DNA from: Ga0077530 sp035565975
GTDB lineage: Bacteria; Pseudomonadota; Alphaproteobacteria; Rhizobiales; Hyphomicrobiaceae
Direction of reading: 5' to 3'
DNA length: 64,000 nt
NCBI GenBank assembly: GCA_035565975.1
Contig: DATMRT010000006.1
Span: 10,651 to 74,650, forward strand
In this document: in pieces, positions 24,251 through 33,129 of the stretch
Layout: each line of letters opens with the position of its first letter
How positions within the stretch are numbered: the stretch's first letter is position 1
Made by a program: the position numbers and the translations under genes
The notes under the pieces: model-generated
Database searches by the model: none
What the model was told of the DNA's origin: nothing
The model's input: only the letters and a program-made list of their open reading frames with translations

Positions 24251-26155
24251 ATGGGGAAGGCCCGACGTTCGGCACGCCGCTTTCTCGATCGTGGGGAAAC
24301 GCCCGGGGGGTTCTTCAAAAGCCTGGATGCATCGCGCTGCCGCTACGTGGTGCTGCGATGGTTCGACGGCCTGCCCGAGCTCGAGCCGGGCGAGGATATC
24401 GATATCCTCGTCGACGACGAGGACGTAGAGAAAGTTCGAAGCCTGCTCAGACCTAAGCCTCTGAGCGCCAAAATCCTCGGCCGCAAAAGCCTCGTTCGGT
24501 GCGACGTCTACAGTGTCTCCGGGGGTGCCGGCAGCAGCTACAAGGGCGTTGCCTATTACCCGCCGCATCTGGCTCGCGGCATCCTGGAGCGCGCGGTGCG
24601 CCACGCCTCGGGCGCGATGGTGCCCTGCGATCGGGACCACTTCTACAGCCTCGCCTTTCACGCGCTCTATCATAAGGGCCTGCGCTCAGGCCTGCCGGTC
24701 TCCACGCCAGGCGTGCCGCGGGAGCTGTCGCCGGAGCACGACTACACCGGCGTCCTGCAGCGATTGGCCGACAAGGCGGGCATCGCGACCGAAATCGAGA
24801 TGGATGCCCTGGATGGCGAGTTAGCCCGCGCGGGCTGGCGCCCACCGATCGATTTCATGGAGCGTGTCCTCCCCGGCGACCCTTGGATCAAGTCGCGCGT
24901 TCTCGCCGAACGACGCAGACACCCGACTATCGACGGGCTCGCGGTGTTCATCTTGCGCGAGCGTGCCCTCGATCGCGCGGGCGCGATCGAAGACATCTCG
25001 GAGCTGCTCAGTAACGACGGGTTCAATATCCTGGCTGTCAATCCTCTGTCCGGCGCGCTCCGGGACAGATGCGAGCATGAGATCCGAGGCGGGAACTGGG
25101 GCCGCGGCCCTTGGGCAACGTCGGGAGGTCGGCCGGCGGTCGCCATTGCCGCGCTCGACGTGTTTCCTGTTCCACCGGGCAAGCACCTCAGAGCGCACCA
25201 TCCCGGCGCCGACAACGAGCGCGTTTTCGCGATAAAGAACCGCATCCGCGACTGGGCCAACGAGACGCTTTCCGCGGAACGGAAATGCAATGTGATCCAT
25301 TCCTCGGATAACGCCGCGGAAGCTGCGAGCCACATCGATCTGCTTTTTCCGGAAACACGCGAGGTCATCCTCGAGGCTGCGGCACGTCTCACTGCGGCGG
25401 CCGAGGTGTCCGGCGATGTCGTCAGTCGGCTGGATCGGACCAGCCGCCGCGCTGCCGTAGAAGTCATTCGCCGTCAGGACGGCAGCTTGGCCGTGCGCAA
25501 ACGTTTCCGCCCGGGAAAGGAGACCTACTTCCAGCGCGAGCTGAACGCGCTTACGACGTTCGGCCGCATATGTCCCGACCTCGTGCCCGAGGTGCTCGAG
25601 CATGGCGAGGGTTATATCGTGATGCCGTTTTATGCCGACACGCGCACACGCCTCGGTATCGAACTTCCGATACCGGTGCCGGCATTACGCAAGGCCTTCC
25701 TCGGCGCGAAGACCCTCTTCGACCACGGGTTCATCCTGAGTGACTTCCGCCCGCACAACCTGATCGTTCAGGGCCGCCACCACATCAAGATCATCGACTT
25801 CGAGGATATCCAGGAGCGCCGCGCTGGCGAGGGCCCCTCCGACTTCGGCAGTCTCGAAATCTTTCAGCCCGAAGAATTTGATCGCGCCTGGGGGCGTGCG
25901 GCCGGGCTTCCTCTCCACAGTCTCCTCAATGACCCTTTGTGGAAGCTGCAGATGAAGCGCTTGACGTTCGGCTATCTGACTTCAGGCGCCTCGGCGCTCA
26001 GGAAGGCGCAGCGAAGCCTCGCGCGCAGCATAGACCGGCGTCTGCAACGGACGGCGCTGCGGCGCGCGCGGCGCGCAGCAAAGATCTCTCTGGCAGCGCA
26101 TGCAGGAGATCGTCAGGCTGCCGGTCCCCCTCGAACAACCGGAGCCAAGCCGTAG
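24251..26155 (+). CDS. Three-domain protein: nucleotidyltransferase-like, NDP-kinase-like and protein-kinase-like
   Basis: The protein is 634 residues with no signal peptide. Residues about 28-200 look like an uncharacterised nucleotidyltransferase, with the metal-binding D-x-D in GEDIDILVDDEDV (48-59). Residues about 229-367 read like a nucleoside-diphosphate kinase: AVFILRERAL replaces the usual Lys-containing first strand, and NVIHSSD (347-353) matches the family motif with His350 in the phospho-histidine position. Residues about 400-560 look like a protein-kinase fold: Lys417 in AVRKRF, Glu430, catalytic loop LSDFRPHNLIV (Asp498, Asn503) and IIDFED (Asp516). The tail is Arg-rich. I know of no described family with this order. 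It stands alone between the glucosaminidase pair and a convergent SPOR gene. A role in phosphorylating or activating an envelope sugar is a guess from context. Confidence 0.75.
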   Translation: MGKARRSARRFLDRGETPGGFFKSLDASRCRYVVLRWFDGLPELEPGEDIDILVDDEDVEKVRSLLRPKPLSAKILGRKSLVRCDVYSVSGGAGSSYKGVAYYPPHLARGILERAVRHASGAMVPCDRDHFYSLAFHALYHKGLRSGLPVSTPGVPRELSPEHDYTGVLQRLADKAGIATEIEMDALDGELARAGWRPPIDFMERVLPGDPWIKSRVLAERRRHPTIDGLAVFILRERALDRAGAIEDISELLSNDGFNILAVNPLSGALRDRCEHEIRGGNWGRGPWATSGGRPAVAIAALDVFPVPPGKHLRAHHPGADNERVFAIKNRIRDWANETLSAERKCNVIHSSDNAAEAASHIDLLFPETREVILEAAARLTAAAEVSGDVVSRLDRTSRRAAVEVIRRQDGSLAVRKRFRPGKETYFQRELNALTTFGRICPDLVPEVLEHGEGYIVMPFYADTRTRLGIELPIPVPALRKAFLGAKTLFDHGFILSDFRPHNLIVQGRHHIKIIDFEDIQERRAGEGPSDFGSLEIFQPEEFDRAWGRAAGLPLHSLLNDPLWKLQMKRLTFGYLTSGASALRKAQRSLARSIDRRLQRTALRRARRAAKISLAAHAGDRQAAGPPRTTGAKP

Positions 26156-26305
26156 CCGGTAGGAAGGCTAGAGCGGGATCGTTTTGAATTGAGCCGTCCC
26201 GCTTCGCGTCCGGCCCTCGCTCGCTCCCGATGGGAGCCGAGGTGCTTCTACGCAATGCGATCGTGCCCCAGGGCACGTTCATACAAAATGGAATCGCGAT
26301 CCCAA

Positions 26306-26340
26306 CGCCCCCCTGTGGGGAGGGGTTAGGGGTGGGGGGA
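26306..26340. repeat. Short GC palindrome related to repeat A
   Basis: A CCCCCC-TGTG-GGGAGGGG palindrome is followed by TTAGGGGTGGGGGGA. This resembles half of repeat A (palindrome plus GTTAGG tail). It sits in the 234-bp gap between convergent genes and may also act as a terminator. The remaining sequence of the gap shows nothing I recognise. Confidence 0.45.
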
Positions 26341-26389
26341 ACAAGGCAGCTATATTGGGCTATGCGCTTCCATCCGAAATGAACGTGCC

Positions 26390-27664
26390 CTAGTTCGTCA
26401 CGACGAGGCAGTCATAGCCCTTCGGACGGAGCTGGTCGCAGAGCACCTTCGGCTCGCTCACGTTGGCGTACGGACCGAGACGCACACGATAGAACGTGCC
26501 CATGCCACCGAAGACGGTTTCGTCGATCTCGATCTGCCGATTGCCGATCGCGCCCGCGTACTCGCTGCGAAGACGTGTAGCGACGGCATTGGCCTCTTTG
26601 CGGCTGCGCACGGTCGCGAGCTGAAGCCGGTAGGCGCCCCTCGACACCGCACTGGTGGCGATCGTCCTCGCATCTTTGCTCGGCAGGGCCCGGGCAACCC
26701 TGGCAGACTTGTGCTCCGCCGCCTTCGCTACCGGCGGCTTCTCCGCCGTCTCTGCGCGTTCGGTCCGCGGCCGCCACTGAGCGCTGCCGCCGGCGTCAGC
26801 TGAGGGCGCCTTCGTCGCCGAAGAGGTGCCCGAGAAGAGGCCCGTGAAGAACGAGCCGATCCCACCTCCCGATGAGGGCGGCGGATCTGCCGGCGCCCTG
26901 CTCACTGGCGAAGGCGACGCAGGCAGGGGCGCCGCGCTCACCTGCTGGCGCGGCTCGGATGGACGCTGGCGTCCCTTGGCATCGACCGTCGTCGTGCTTT
27001 GCCAGCTCGAAGTGACAGGGCCGGCACCGGCGGCGGGCCCGGCACTGCGCGCGGGCGCCGGCTGCGGCTCGGGTGTCGAGGACGACGAGGAAAAAGGAGA
27101 AGTACTCCGCGAGAAGCCCGCCTCGGACAGCGCGTTGGCTACTGCGCGGGACGAGGCGGCGACGCGCGATGGCGGCGCAGCAGCCTCAGGGGGCGCGCTC
27201 GCGGACTGAGCGGCTGGAGCTGCTCCACCTCCCCCGGAAGCTGGCGCGGCGATACCGACCTCGCGCGTCGCCTCGCCTCGCGCGCTCAGCGCTGCGGCGC
27301 GATCCTTCTCGTTCAGGCCATCCTTGAGCCAGATGGCGCTGGTGAGATCGGCAATGGCCTGCGCGGGGCGGCCCTTCTTGCGATGAGCGAGACCGCGCAG
27401 GTAAAGCGCGCGCGCCATATGGGAATTGGAGAGGCCGCCACCGGAGAGGATGCGATCGAGGGCGCTCATGGCCGCATCGGCATTGCCTGCATCGAGGGTC
27501 TTGGCCGCACTGTCGAGTGCGCGGTCCGTGTCGGTTGCGGCCTGGGCGCTCTTGGCGGGGGCTTTGGCGGACGCGCGCTGAACCTCGGCGCCATCGATCC
27601 CCCCGACGGTGCATGACACAATGACTGCCAGCGACAGTGCGATCCTGTGCAGGCTCGGGCTCAT
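26390..27664 (-). CDS. Secreted TPR and SPOR domain protein
   Basis: The 424-residue protein has a signal peptide (cleavage near IDG-A) and tetratricopeptide-like helices at about residues 45-135 (LDAGNADAAMSALDRIL, ARALYLRGLAHRKKGRPAQAIADLTSAI). A long Ala/Pro/Ser linker and a C-terminal SPOR domain at about 340-424 (YRLQLATVRSRKEANAVATRLRSEY ... YRVRLGPYANVSEPKVLCDQLRPKGYDCLVV in outline) follow. SPOR domains bind denuded glycan strands at the division septum. It is therefore probably a periplasmic septal or cell-envelope protein. The glmS gene is 114 bp upstream on the same strand. Confidence 0.85.
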   Translation of the reverse strand: MSPSLHRIALSLAVIVSCTVGGIDGAEVQRASAKAPAKSAQAATDTDRALDSAAKTLDAGNADAAMSALDRILSGGGLSNSHMARALYLRGLAHRKKGRPAQAIADLTSAIWLKDGLNEKDRAAALSARGEATREVGIAAPASGGGGAAPAAQSASAPPEAAAPPSRVAASSRAVANALSEAGFSRSTSPFSSSSSTPEPQPAPARSAGPAAGAGPVTSSWQSTTTVDAKGRQRPSEPRQQVSAAPLPASPSPVSRAPADPPPSSGGGIGSFFTGLFSGTSSATKAPSADAGGSAQWRPRTERAETAEKPPVAKAAEHKSARVARALPSKDARTIATSAVSRGAYRLQLATVRSRKEANAVATRLRSEYAGAIGNRQIEIDETVFGGMGTFYRVRLGPYANVSEPKVLCDQLRPKGYDCLVVTN

Positions 27665-27778
27665 AACGGTTCTCCGGGACCCCCTCGTTCCGGTCCGATT
27701 CGCGCATCTTTTGTTCAGTTAAGACAAATCGACTCCTTCGGCAATTCTATGACGTAATGTTTTCCCCGTTGCCTGAAC

Positions 27779-29599
27779 CTATTCCACTGTGACCGATTTG
27801 GCGAGATTGCGCGGCTGGTCGACATCCGTGCCCATGAACGTCGCGGTGTGATAGGCGATGAGCTGCATGGGCAAGGCATAGACGAGCGGGGCGACGAACG
27901 GGTGCACTTTCGGCGCACTCAGATGTGCCGCCACGCGACATCCGACTTTGTCTGAAGTGGCATCGGACACGAGCACGATCTGGCCGCCGCGCGCGGCGAC
28001 TTCCTGCATGTTCGAGACCGTCTTCTCGAAGAGATCGTCGTCCGGCGCCACGACCACGACCGGCACGTTCTCGTCGATCAGCGCGATCGGCCCGTGCTTC
28101 ATCTCGCCGGCGGCATATCCCTCGGCATGGATGTAGGAGATCTCCTTGAGCTTGAGTGCTCCCTCCATGGCAATCGGGAATGCCGTGCCGCGGCCGAGAT
28201 AGAGCACATCACGCGCCTTGGAGAGCCAGTGCGCCAATTCCTCGTACTGCTGCTCCTCGCGCAGCAGGCCCACCATGTGGCGCGGCACCTCCATCAGAGC
28301 CTGGATGAGATCGCGCTCCTGCTCCGGCGTGATGGTGCCGCGAGCGCGGCCGATCGCCAGCGCGAAGCAGGCGAGCGTTGCGAGCTGGCAGGTAAAGGCC
28401 TTCGTCGAGGCAACGCCGATCTCGGGTCCGGCGAGCGTCGGCAGGACGGCATCGCTCTCACGGGCGATCGTCGAGGTGCGCACGTTGACGACCGAGAGGA
28501 TGCGCTGACCCTGCGCCTTGCAGTAGCGCAGCGTCGCCAGCGTATCCGCGGTCTCGCCCGACTGCGAGATGAAGAGCGCGACGCCGCCCGGCGGCATCGG
28601 CGCTTCGCGATAGCGCATCTCCGAGGCCACATCGATCTCGACAGGCACGCGTGCGAAGCGCTCGAGCCAATACTTGGCGACCAAGCCTGCAAGATAGGCC
28701 GTGCCGCAGGCCGAGATCGTCACGCGCGGGATCGTCGCGAGGTCGATGCCGAGGTCGGGGAACGCCACCGTTCCGGCGACGATGTCGAGGTAGTTCGTCA
28801 GCGTGTGGGAGACGACCTCCGGCTGCTCGTGGATCTCCTTGAGCATGAAGTGCTTGTGATTGCCCTTGTCGACCAGGAAGCCGGAGGCCGACGAGGTGAT
28901 GGACTTGCGCTGGACCTTGCGGCCGTTGCGATCGCGAAACTCGGCGCCGCCGCGATGGAGGATGACCCAGTCGCCTTCTTCGAGGTACGTGATGCGGTCC
29001 GTGAAGGGCGCGAGCGCGATCGCATCGGAGCCGAGATACATCTCGCCTTCGCCGTGGCCGACGGCGAGGGGGCTGCCCTCGCGCGCGCCGATCATGAGGT
29101 CGTCGTGGCCGGCGAAGATGATCGCGAGCGCAAATGCGCCGCGAAGCTGGCTGAGCGCGCGTCCTGTAGCCGTGACCGGATCGGCGCCGCGGCGCATCTC
29201 GGATGTGATGAGATGGGCGACGACCTCCGTGTCGGTCTCAGAGCTGAAGGTCACGCCTTCGCGCGCGAGCGTTTCCTTGATCTCGCGGAAGTTCTCGATG
29301 ATGCCGTTGTGGACGACCGACACCTTGTCGGTCATGTGCGGATGCGCGTTCTGCTCGTTCGGCGCGCCGTGGGTGGCCCAGCGCGTATGGCCGATGCCGG
29401 CACGGCCCTTGAGGGGCTGCCGCGAGAGGCGCTCGGCGAGATTGCGCAGCTTGCCCTCGGCCCGCCGCCGGTCGAGGTGGCCGTTCTCGACGGTCGCGAC
29501 GCCCGCCGAGTCATAACCGCGATATTCGAGCCGGCGCAGCGCATCGACCAGCTCGTTTGCGACGGGCTTGTCGCCCAGAATTCCAACAATGCCGCACAT
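27779..29599 (-). CDS. glmS: Glucosamine-fructose-6-phosphate aminotransferase
   Basis: The 606-residue enzyme makes glucosamine-6-phosphate from fructose-6-phosphate and glutamine, feeding peptidoglycan and lipopolysaccharide synthesis. The N-terminal class II amidotransferase domain starts MCGIVGI with nucleophile Cys2 and contains GHTRWATHG. Two SIS domains follow (FISQSGETADTLATLRYCK and LGRGTAFPIAMEGALKLKEISYIHAEGYAAGEMKHGPIALI in outline), and the chain ends PRNLAKSVTVE. Length and ends are canonical. glmU, often adjacent, is absent here. No glmS-type ribozyme is apparent in the leader. Confidence 0.97.
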   Translation of the reverse strand: MCGIVGILGDKPVANELVDALRRLEYRGYDSAGVATVENGHLDRRRAEGKLRNLAERLSRQPLKGRAGIGHTRWATHGAPNEQNAHPHMTDKVSVVHNGIIENFREIKETLAREGVTFSSETDTEVVAHLITSEMRRGADPVTATGRALSQLRGAFALAIIFAGHDDLMIGAREGSPLAVGHGEGEMYLGSDAIALAPFTDRITYLEEGDWVILHRGGAEFRDRNGRKVQRKSITSSASGFLVDKGNHKHFMLKEIHEQPEVVSHTLTNYLDIVAGTVAFPDLGIDLATIPRVTISACGTAYLAGLVAKYWLERFARVPVEIDVASEMRYREAPMPPGGVALFISQSGETADTLATLRYCKAQGQRILSVVNVRTSTIARESDAVLPTLAGPEIGVASTKAFTCQLATLACFALAIGRARGTITPEQERDLIQALMEVPRHMVGLLREEQQYEELAHWLSKARDVLYLGRGTAFPIAMEGALKLKEISYIHAEGYAAGEMKHGPIALIDENVPVVVVAPDDDLFEKTVSNMQEVAARGGQIVLVSDATSDKVGCRVAAHLSAPKVHPFVAPLVYALPMQLIAYHTATFMGTDVDQPRNLAKSVTVE

Positions 29600-29765
29600 A
29601 CGGTTTTGTCCCCGCGAATCGGCTGAATCGGTGTTGTAGCTGAGCTACATGCAAGCCGACCAGCCGTTCAACTCACGTTCTATTTCATCCGTTTGCGTAA
29701 TGCATTTCTCGTGCCGGGGACGGTTAACGAATTGCCGCATGGCGTTACGCCATTGATCCGTAAAA

Positions 29766-29808
29766 TAAAAATCCCCCGCCAAGCGCACGCAGCGCTTGGC
29801 CGGGGATC
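29766..29808 (-). terminator. Rho-independent terminator after the NTF2-like gene
   Basis: Read on the minus strand, a long stem (ATCCCC/GGGGAT outer arms and GCCAAGCGC/GCGCTTGGC inner arms) is followed by TTTTTATTTTA. It begins about 20 bp past the stop of the gene at 29828-30202 and ends that minus-strand cluster before glmS. Confidence 0.82.
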
Positions 29809-29827
29809 TCTCGTGCGGTGCCCGCTA

Positions 29828-30202
29828 TTATTCCCGCACGTCCGTACGGAACGTCTTCGAGACGATCCGCCAGCCGCCGTTGAGCTTCAGCAGGGATAGA
29901 TAGTCGGTGAAGTAGCGCGGGTGGATGGAGCACTCGAGCTTCACGAAGGCCGTCTCCGGCCCCGCCATGTCGATCGAGATGATCCGGTCGGTCCGCTTGA
30001 GATCTTTCGACTTCGCCGAAGGCCGGCTCTTGACCATATCGAACCACTTCTCGCGCGGCAGATCGGAAACGCCACCCTCGTGCATGGAGTAGAGGTGGCT
30101 GCCCTCGTGGAAAGCCTTGCCGAGCTTCGCCGTGTCACCCTCGTAGAGGCCGTCGAGATAGGTCCAGATGACCTTTTCGATCGCCTCGATCTCTGTCGCC
30201 AT
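29828..30202 (-). CDS. NTF2-like / lumazine-binding family protein
   Basis: The 124-residue protein starts MATEIEAIEKVIWTYLDGLYEGD and continues with the cone-fold pattern seen in the SnoaL/NTF2-like Lumazine_bd_2 group: a helical N-terminus, HLYSMHEGG, and C-terminal strands ending LNGGWRIVSKTFRTD. AGGAGGA stands just upstream of the ATG. Members act as small binding or accessory proteins, sometimes as isomerases; the specific role is unknown. It lies 32 bp after the solute-binding-protein-like gene, so the two are likely co-transcribed. Confidence 0.8.
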   Translation of the reverse strand: MATEIEAIEKVIWTYLDGLYEGDTAKLGKAFHEGSHLYSMHEGGVSDLPREKWFDMVKSRPSAKSKDLKRTDRIISIDMAGPETAFVKLECSIHPRYFTDYLSLLKLNGGWRIVSKTFRTDVRE

Positions 30203-30234
30203 GGTCCTTCCTCCTGAGTGCGTTGTCGTTCGGT

Positions 30235-31125
30235 TCAGCTTATGGACGGTGGCGCGGCGCACACCTGCTCGTAGCGGTAGCGTTCCTTGAGCGTGCCGAA
30301 GTGCTCGAAGACATCGAGCGCCACCTCGAAGGCCGGCCGTGTGATCTCGACGTGCGGTGTCCAGCAGCCGAGCTTCTGATACGAGGCAATGCAGCGCGCG
30401 AGCACGGCCTCGTCGATCTTCGGGAAGTAGGACTTCTCCGCCCGTGCAATCTCCGCGGCCGGCGTCGCGAGCATATACTTGCGCGTCTTCGCGTAGGCAC
30501 GCGTGAAGGCCTTGGCCGTGTCGGTCGCAAGCCACTCGCGTTTTGCTGCAAGACTCGAGAAGGCGACGGGCCCGATCTTCGGCCCCACCTCGGCGACGAT
30601 ATGGCCGACGCCATCGGCCTCGAGCTGCTGCGGGAACGGTCCCTGCTGCTGCACGTAGCGGCCCTGCCCGTCGCGGAAAGCCTTGTCTATGTCGCCGGCA
30701 CCGCCCGGCGTGATCGCCTTGATCTTGCTGAAGTCGACGCCGGCCTTGTGGCAGGCGTACTTGAACATGGCGAGCGGCTGGCCAGCGCCGAACAGGACGA
30801 CCTCGGCGCCTTCGAGCTTCTTCCAGTTGAATTGCGGATCGGGCTCACGGCCCGTGATGAAGAAGCCGTCCATCTCGTTGATCTGCGCGAAATGCACCGC
30901 GACCGGCGTCTCGCCCTTCGCGAGCGACGTGAAGGCCTGGCTTGGCGCGGTCTGAATGACGTGCGCCTTGCCTTCCTCGAGCGACTTGATCGCGGAGACG
31001 CCCGGCGGCGCCACCGACCACGAGGCATCGAGCCCCTCTTCCTTCAGGAAGCCACCCGACATCGTCGAAATCAGCGGCGAATAGAACGCTGAGAACAGCG
31101 TGAACTCGATATGGATCTTTTCCAC
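30235..31125 (-). CDS. THI5/SsuA-like substrate-binding protein without a signal peptide
   Basis: The protein of about 296 residues has the periplasmic-binding type II fold seen in NMT1/THI5, SsuA and TauA: FTLFSAFYSPLISTMSGGFLKEEGLD at the N-terminus, then an APPGVSAIKSLEEGKAHVIQTAPSQAF-type region. The start is a GTG with GGGAG 11 bases upstream; a TTG at 31143 is the alternative. With either start there is no signal peptide and no membrane segment, so it should stay in the cytoplasm. No ABC permease or ATPase lies next to it. A ligand-binding or enzymatic role in the cytoplasm is more likely than transport. Confidence 0.72.
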   Translation of the reverse strand: MEKIHIEFTLFSAFYSPLISTMSGGFLKEEGLDASWSVAPPGVSAIKSLEEGKAHVIQTAPSQAFTSLAKGETPVAVHFAQINEMDGFFITGREPDPQFNWKKLEGAEVVLFGAGQPLAMFKYACHKAGVDFSKIKAITPGGAGDIDKAFRDGQGRYVQQQGPFPQQLEADGVGHIVAEVGPKIGPVAFSSLAAKREWLATDTAKAFTRAYAKTRKYMLATPAAEIARAEKSYFPKIDEAVLARCIASYQKLGCWTPHVEITRPAFEVALDVFEHFGTLKERYRYEQVCAAPPSIS

Positions 31126-31168
31126 TTTGTCCGTTTCTCCCAAATGAATGTTGTCGTTGCGCGGGCGC

Positions 31169-31876
31169 TCACTTGCGCGCGCGCTGGCCGAAGAGAATCT
31201 TCTGTGCTTCCTTGTCCTGGCCGAGATTGTAGGTCGGCGACCTCAGCTCTGCGCCTGCCGCGACGCCGCGCGCTACCGCCGGCCGCGCATTCATGCGCTC
31301 GACCCACTTCGCGATGTTCGGGAAGTCCGCAAGATCCTGGCCCTGAGCCTCATGGCGGCGCACCCAGGGGAAGCTCAGCATATCCGCGATCGAGTACTCG
31401 CCGCAGATGTAGTCCTTGCCCTCGAGCTGCTTGTTGAGGACGCCGTAGAGCCGGTTCACCTCGTCGGTATAGCGGTTGATGCCGTAGGGAATCTTCTCGG
31501 GCGCGTAGTTGCGGAAGTGATTGGCTTGACCGGCCATCGGCCCGAGCCCCGCCATCTGCCAGAAGCACCACTCGTCGACGGCGACGCGCTTGCGCTCGTC
31601 CGTCGGATAGAACTTGCCGGTCTTGCGGCCGAGATACTGGAGAATGGCACCCGACTCGAAGACCGAGATCGGCTTGCCGCCCGGCCCGTCGGGATCGACG
31701 ATCGCGGGCATGCGATTGTTCGGGGCAATCTTCAGAAAGTCCGGCTTGAACTGCTCGCCCTTGCCGATGTTGACCGGGATCAGCTTGTACGGGAGCCCGC
31801 ACTCCTCCAGCATGATCGTGATCTTGATCCCGTTCGGCGTCGGCCAAAAATGCACGTCGATCGGCGCTTGGCTCAT
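31169..31876 (-). CDS. Glutathione S-transferase, YfcG/Nu class
   Basis: The 235-residue protein has an N-terminal thioredoxin-like domain with FWPTPNGIKITIMLEE and NNRMPAIVDPDGPGG, ending in VFESGAILQYL. A helical C-terminal domain contains MAGLGPMAGQANHF and YSIADMLSFPWV. These are hallmarks of the YfcG/YghU branch, which binds two glutathiones and has disulfide-bond reductase activity. The active-site Thr13 and Asn15 of PTPNG are present. The neighbours on the same strand (binding-protein-like, dipeptidase) do not define the substrate. Confidence 0.9.
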   Translation of the reverse strand: MSQAPIDVHFWPTPNGIKITIMLEECGLPYKLIPVNIGKGEQFKPDFLKIAPNNRMPAIVDPDGPGGKPISVFESGAILQYLGRKTGKFYPTDERKRVAVDEWCFWQMAGLGPMAGQANHFRNYAPEKIPYGINRYTDEVNRLYGVLNKQLEGKDYICGEYSIADMLSFPWVRRHEAQGQDLADFPNIAKWVERMNARPAVARGVAAGAELRSPTYNLGQDKEAQKILFGQRARK

Positions 31877-32016
31877 GATCGCGTTTCCTCTGTTGCAGGA
31901 TTGGGTGCCGCGGATGGACGCCGCCTCTCGCCCCGGAGCATACCAAGAGAAGACTGGCGAAGGTCAAGCTGCGATGGCGCAAGCTTGCGTGATCCGGGCG
32001 CGGAGCAGGCGCCGTG

Positions 32017-33084
32017 TCAGGCCTTGGCGCCTTCCATGGCCTCCCGCAGCACGCGGGCATAATTGCCGATCGCGATCTTGCGCACGCGATCTGCCGCGAT
32101 CTTGCGCTCGAGATAGCGCACGACGCGTCTCAAGTCCCGATAGCTCGCGACCGGCGAGTTCGCGACCGCATTCATGTCCGTGCCGAAGCCGACATGATCG
32201 TCGCCGAGCCAGCCGGCCATCTCGATGATCCGGTCGCCGTAGGATTCAGGCGTCGCCCCGACATCCGAGCGCAGGCCCCACAGTCCGACGACGCCACCCT
32301 TCGCCGCGATCTGCTTGGCCTGATCGAGTCCGAGCTGGCGCATCATCCACTGCGCGCGGGCGTTGGCACGCACGCTCTTCGTGATCGAGCTGTGCGACCA
32401 CACGAGCGGCGCCTTCGCGACCGCAAGCGCCTGATCGACGGTCGGGCGCGTCGCGTGCGCGAGATCGACGAGAATGCCGAGCCGGTTGCATTCCTCGACG
32501 ACCTTGCGGCCGAAGTCCGTCAGCCCGCCATGCTGCGGCGCCTCGGTCTGGAAGTCGCCGATGGTATTGCGCACGAAATGCACGAGCTGGATGTGGCGGA
32601 CGCCCGCTTTGTGCGCCGCCTCGAGGCCCTCGATGCCATCATCGAGGAAGCTCGCGCCTTCGACAGAGAGCACGACATGCGGTTCGCCCTTGAGCGCGAG
32701 ATCGAGGTCCGCTGGCGTCGTTGCGATCTTGATGCCCTGTTGGGCAGCGTGCTTGCGGACGCGCGCAATCTCTTCCGTGAACCACTTCGTGGCCGCGCCG
32801 GGCTTCGGCGAACCCTTCTGGCGCAGTCCACGCGGCGACGGGCGGATCCAGGGCTGATCGCCGACGAGCGCCCATGAGACGAGCGTCGCGTTGCCTTCGC
32901 CCATGAGCTTGCCGAGGGGACGCACCGTCGCTGGCTGGCGGCTGATGCCGAAGAAGAGGTGGGCGTGCATGTCGCCGATTGGGATCGAGCTGCTGTCGCC
33001 GGCACGCAGAGCTGCGTAGGGTGCCGCCACGGCGGCGGCACCCAGCATCAACGTTCGACGATCCACTTGGAAGCGCGCCGGCAT
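32017..33084 (-). CDS. Membrane dipeptidase family M19 protein
   Basis: The 355-residue putative zinc dipeptidase has an N-terminal twin-Arg type leader (DRRTLMLGAAAVAAP). Metal and active-site positions appear as His40-x-His42 in GDMHAHL, Glu142 in SVEGASF, His210 in DLAHAT, His231 in WSHSS and Asp in GFGTDMNAV. In classical renal-type dipeptidases the first motif is His-x-Asp; here it is His-x-His, so metal geometry may differ. It could cleave dipeptides, including cell-wall-derived ones, in the periplasm. The permuted NlpC/P60-like gene lies 45 bp upstream on the same strand. Confidence 0.87.
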   Translation of the reverse strand: MPARFQVDRRTLMLGAAAVAAPYAALRAGDSSSIPIGDMHAHLFFGISRQPATVRPLGKLMGEGNATLVSWALVGDQPWIRPSPRGLRQKGSPKPGAATKWFTEEIARVRKHAAQQGIKIATTPADLDLALKGEPHVVLSVEGASFLDDGIEGLEAAHKAGVRHIQLVHFVRNTIGDFQTEAPQHGGLTDFGRKVVEECNRLGILVDLAHATRPTVDQALAVAKAPLVWSHSSITKSVRANARAQWMMRQLGLDQAKQIAAKGGVVGLWGLRSDVGATPESYGDRIIEMAGWLGDDHVGFGTDMNAVANSPVASYRDLRRVVRYLERKIAADRVRKIAIGNYARVLREAMEGAKA

Positions 33085-33129
33085 GCTTGATTTCCAGATT
33101 TTGCCTACGCGCCGATCAGCGGCAGCCTG

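Noticed and set aside
29600..29765. Possible glmS ribozyme or leader structure
   Set aside because: No glmS ribozyme core is recognisable in the leader, and such ribozymes are known mainly from Gram-positive bacteria.
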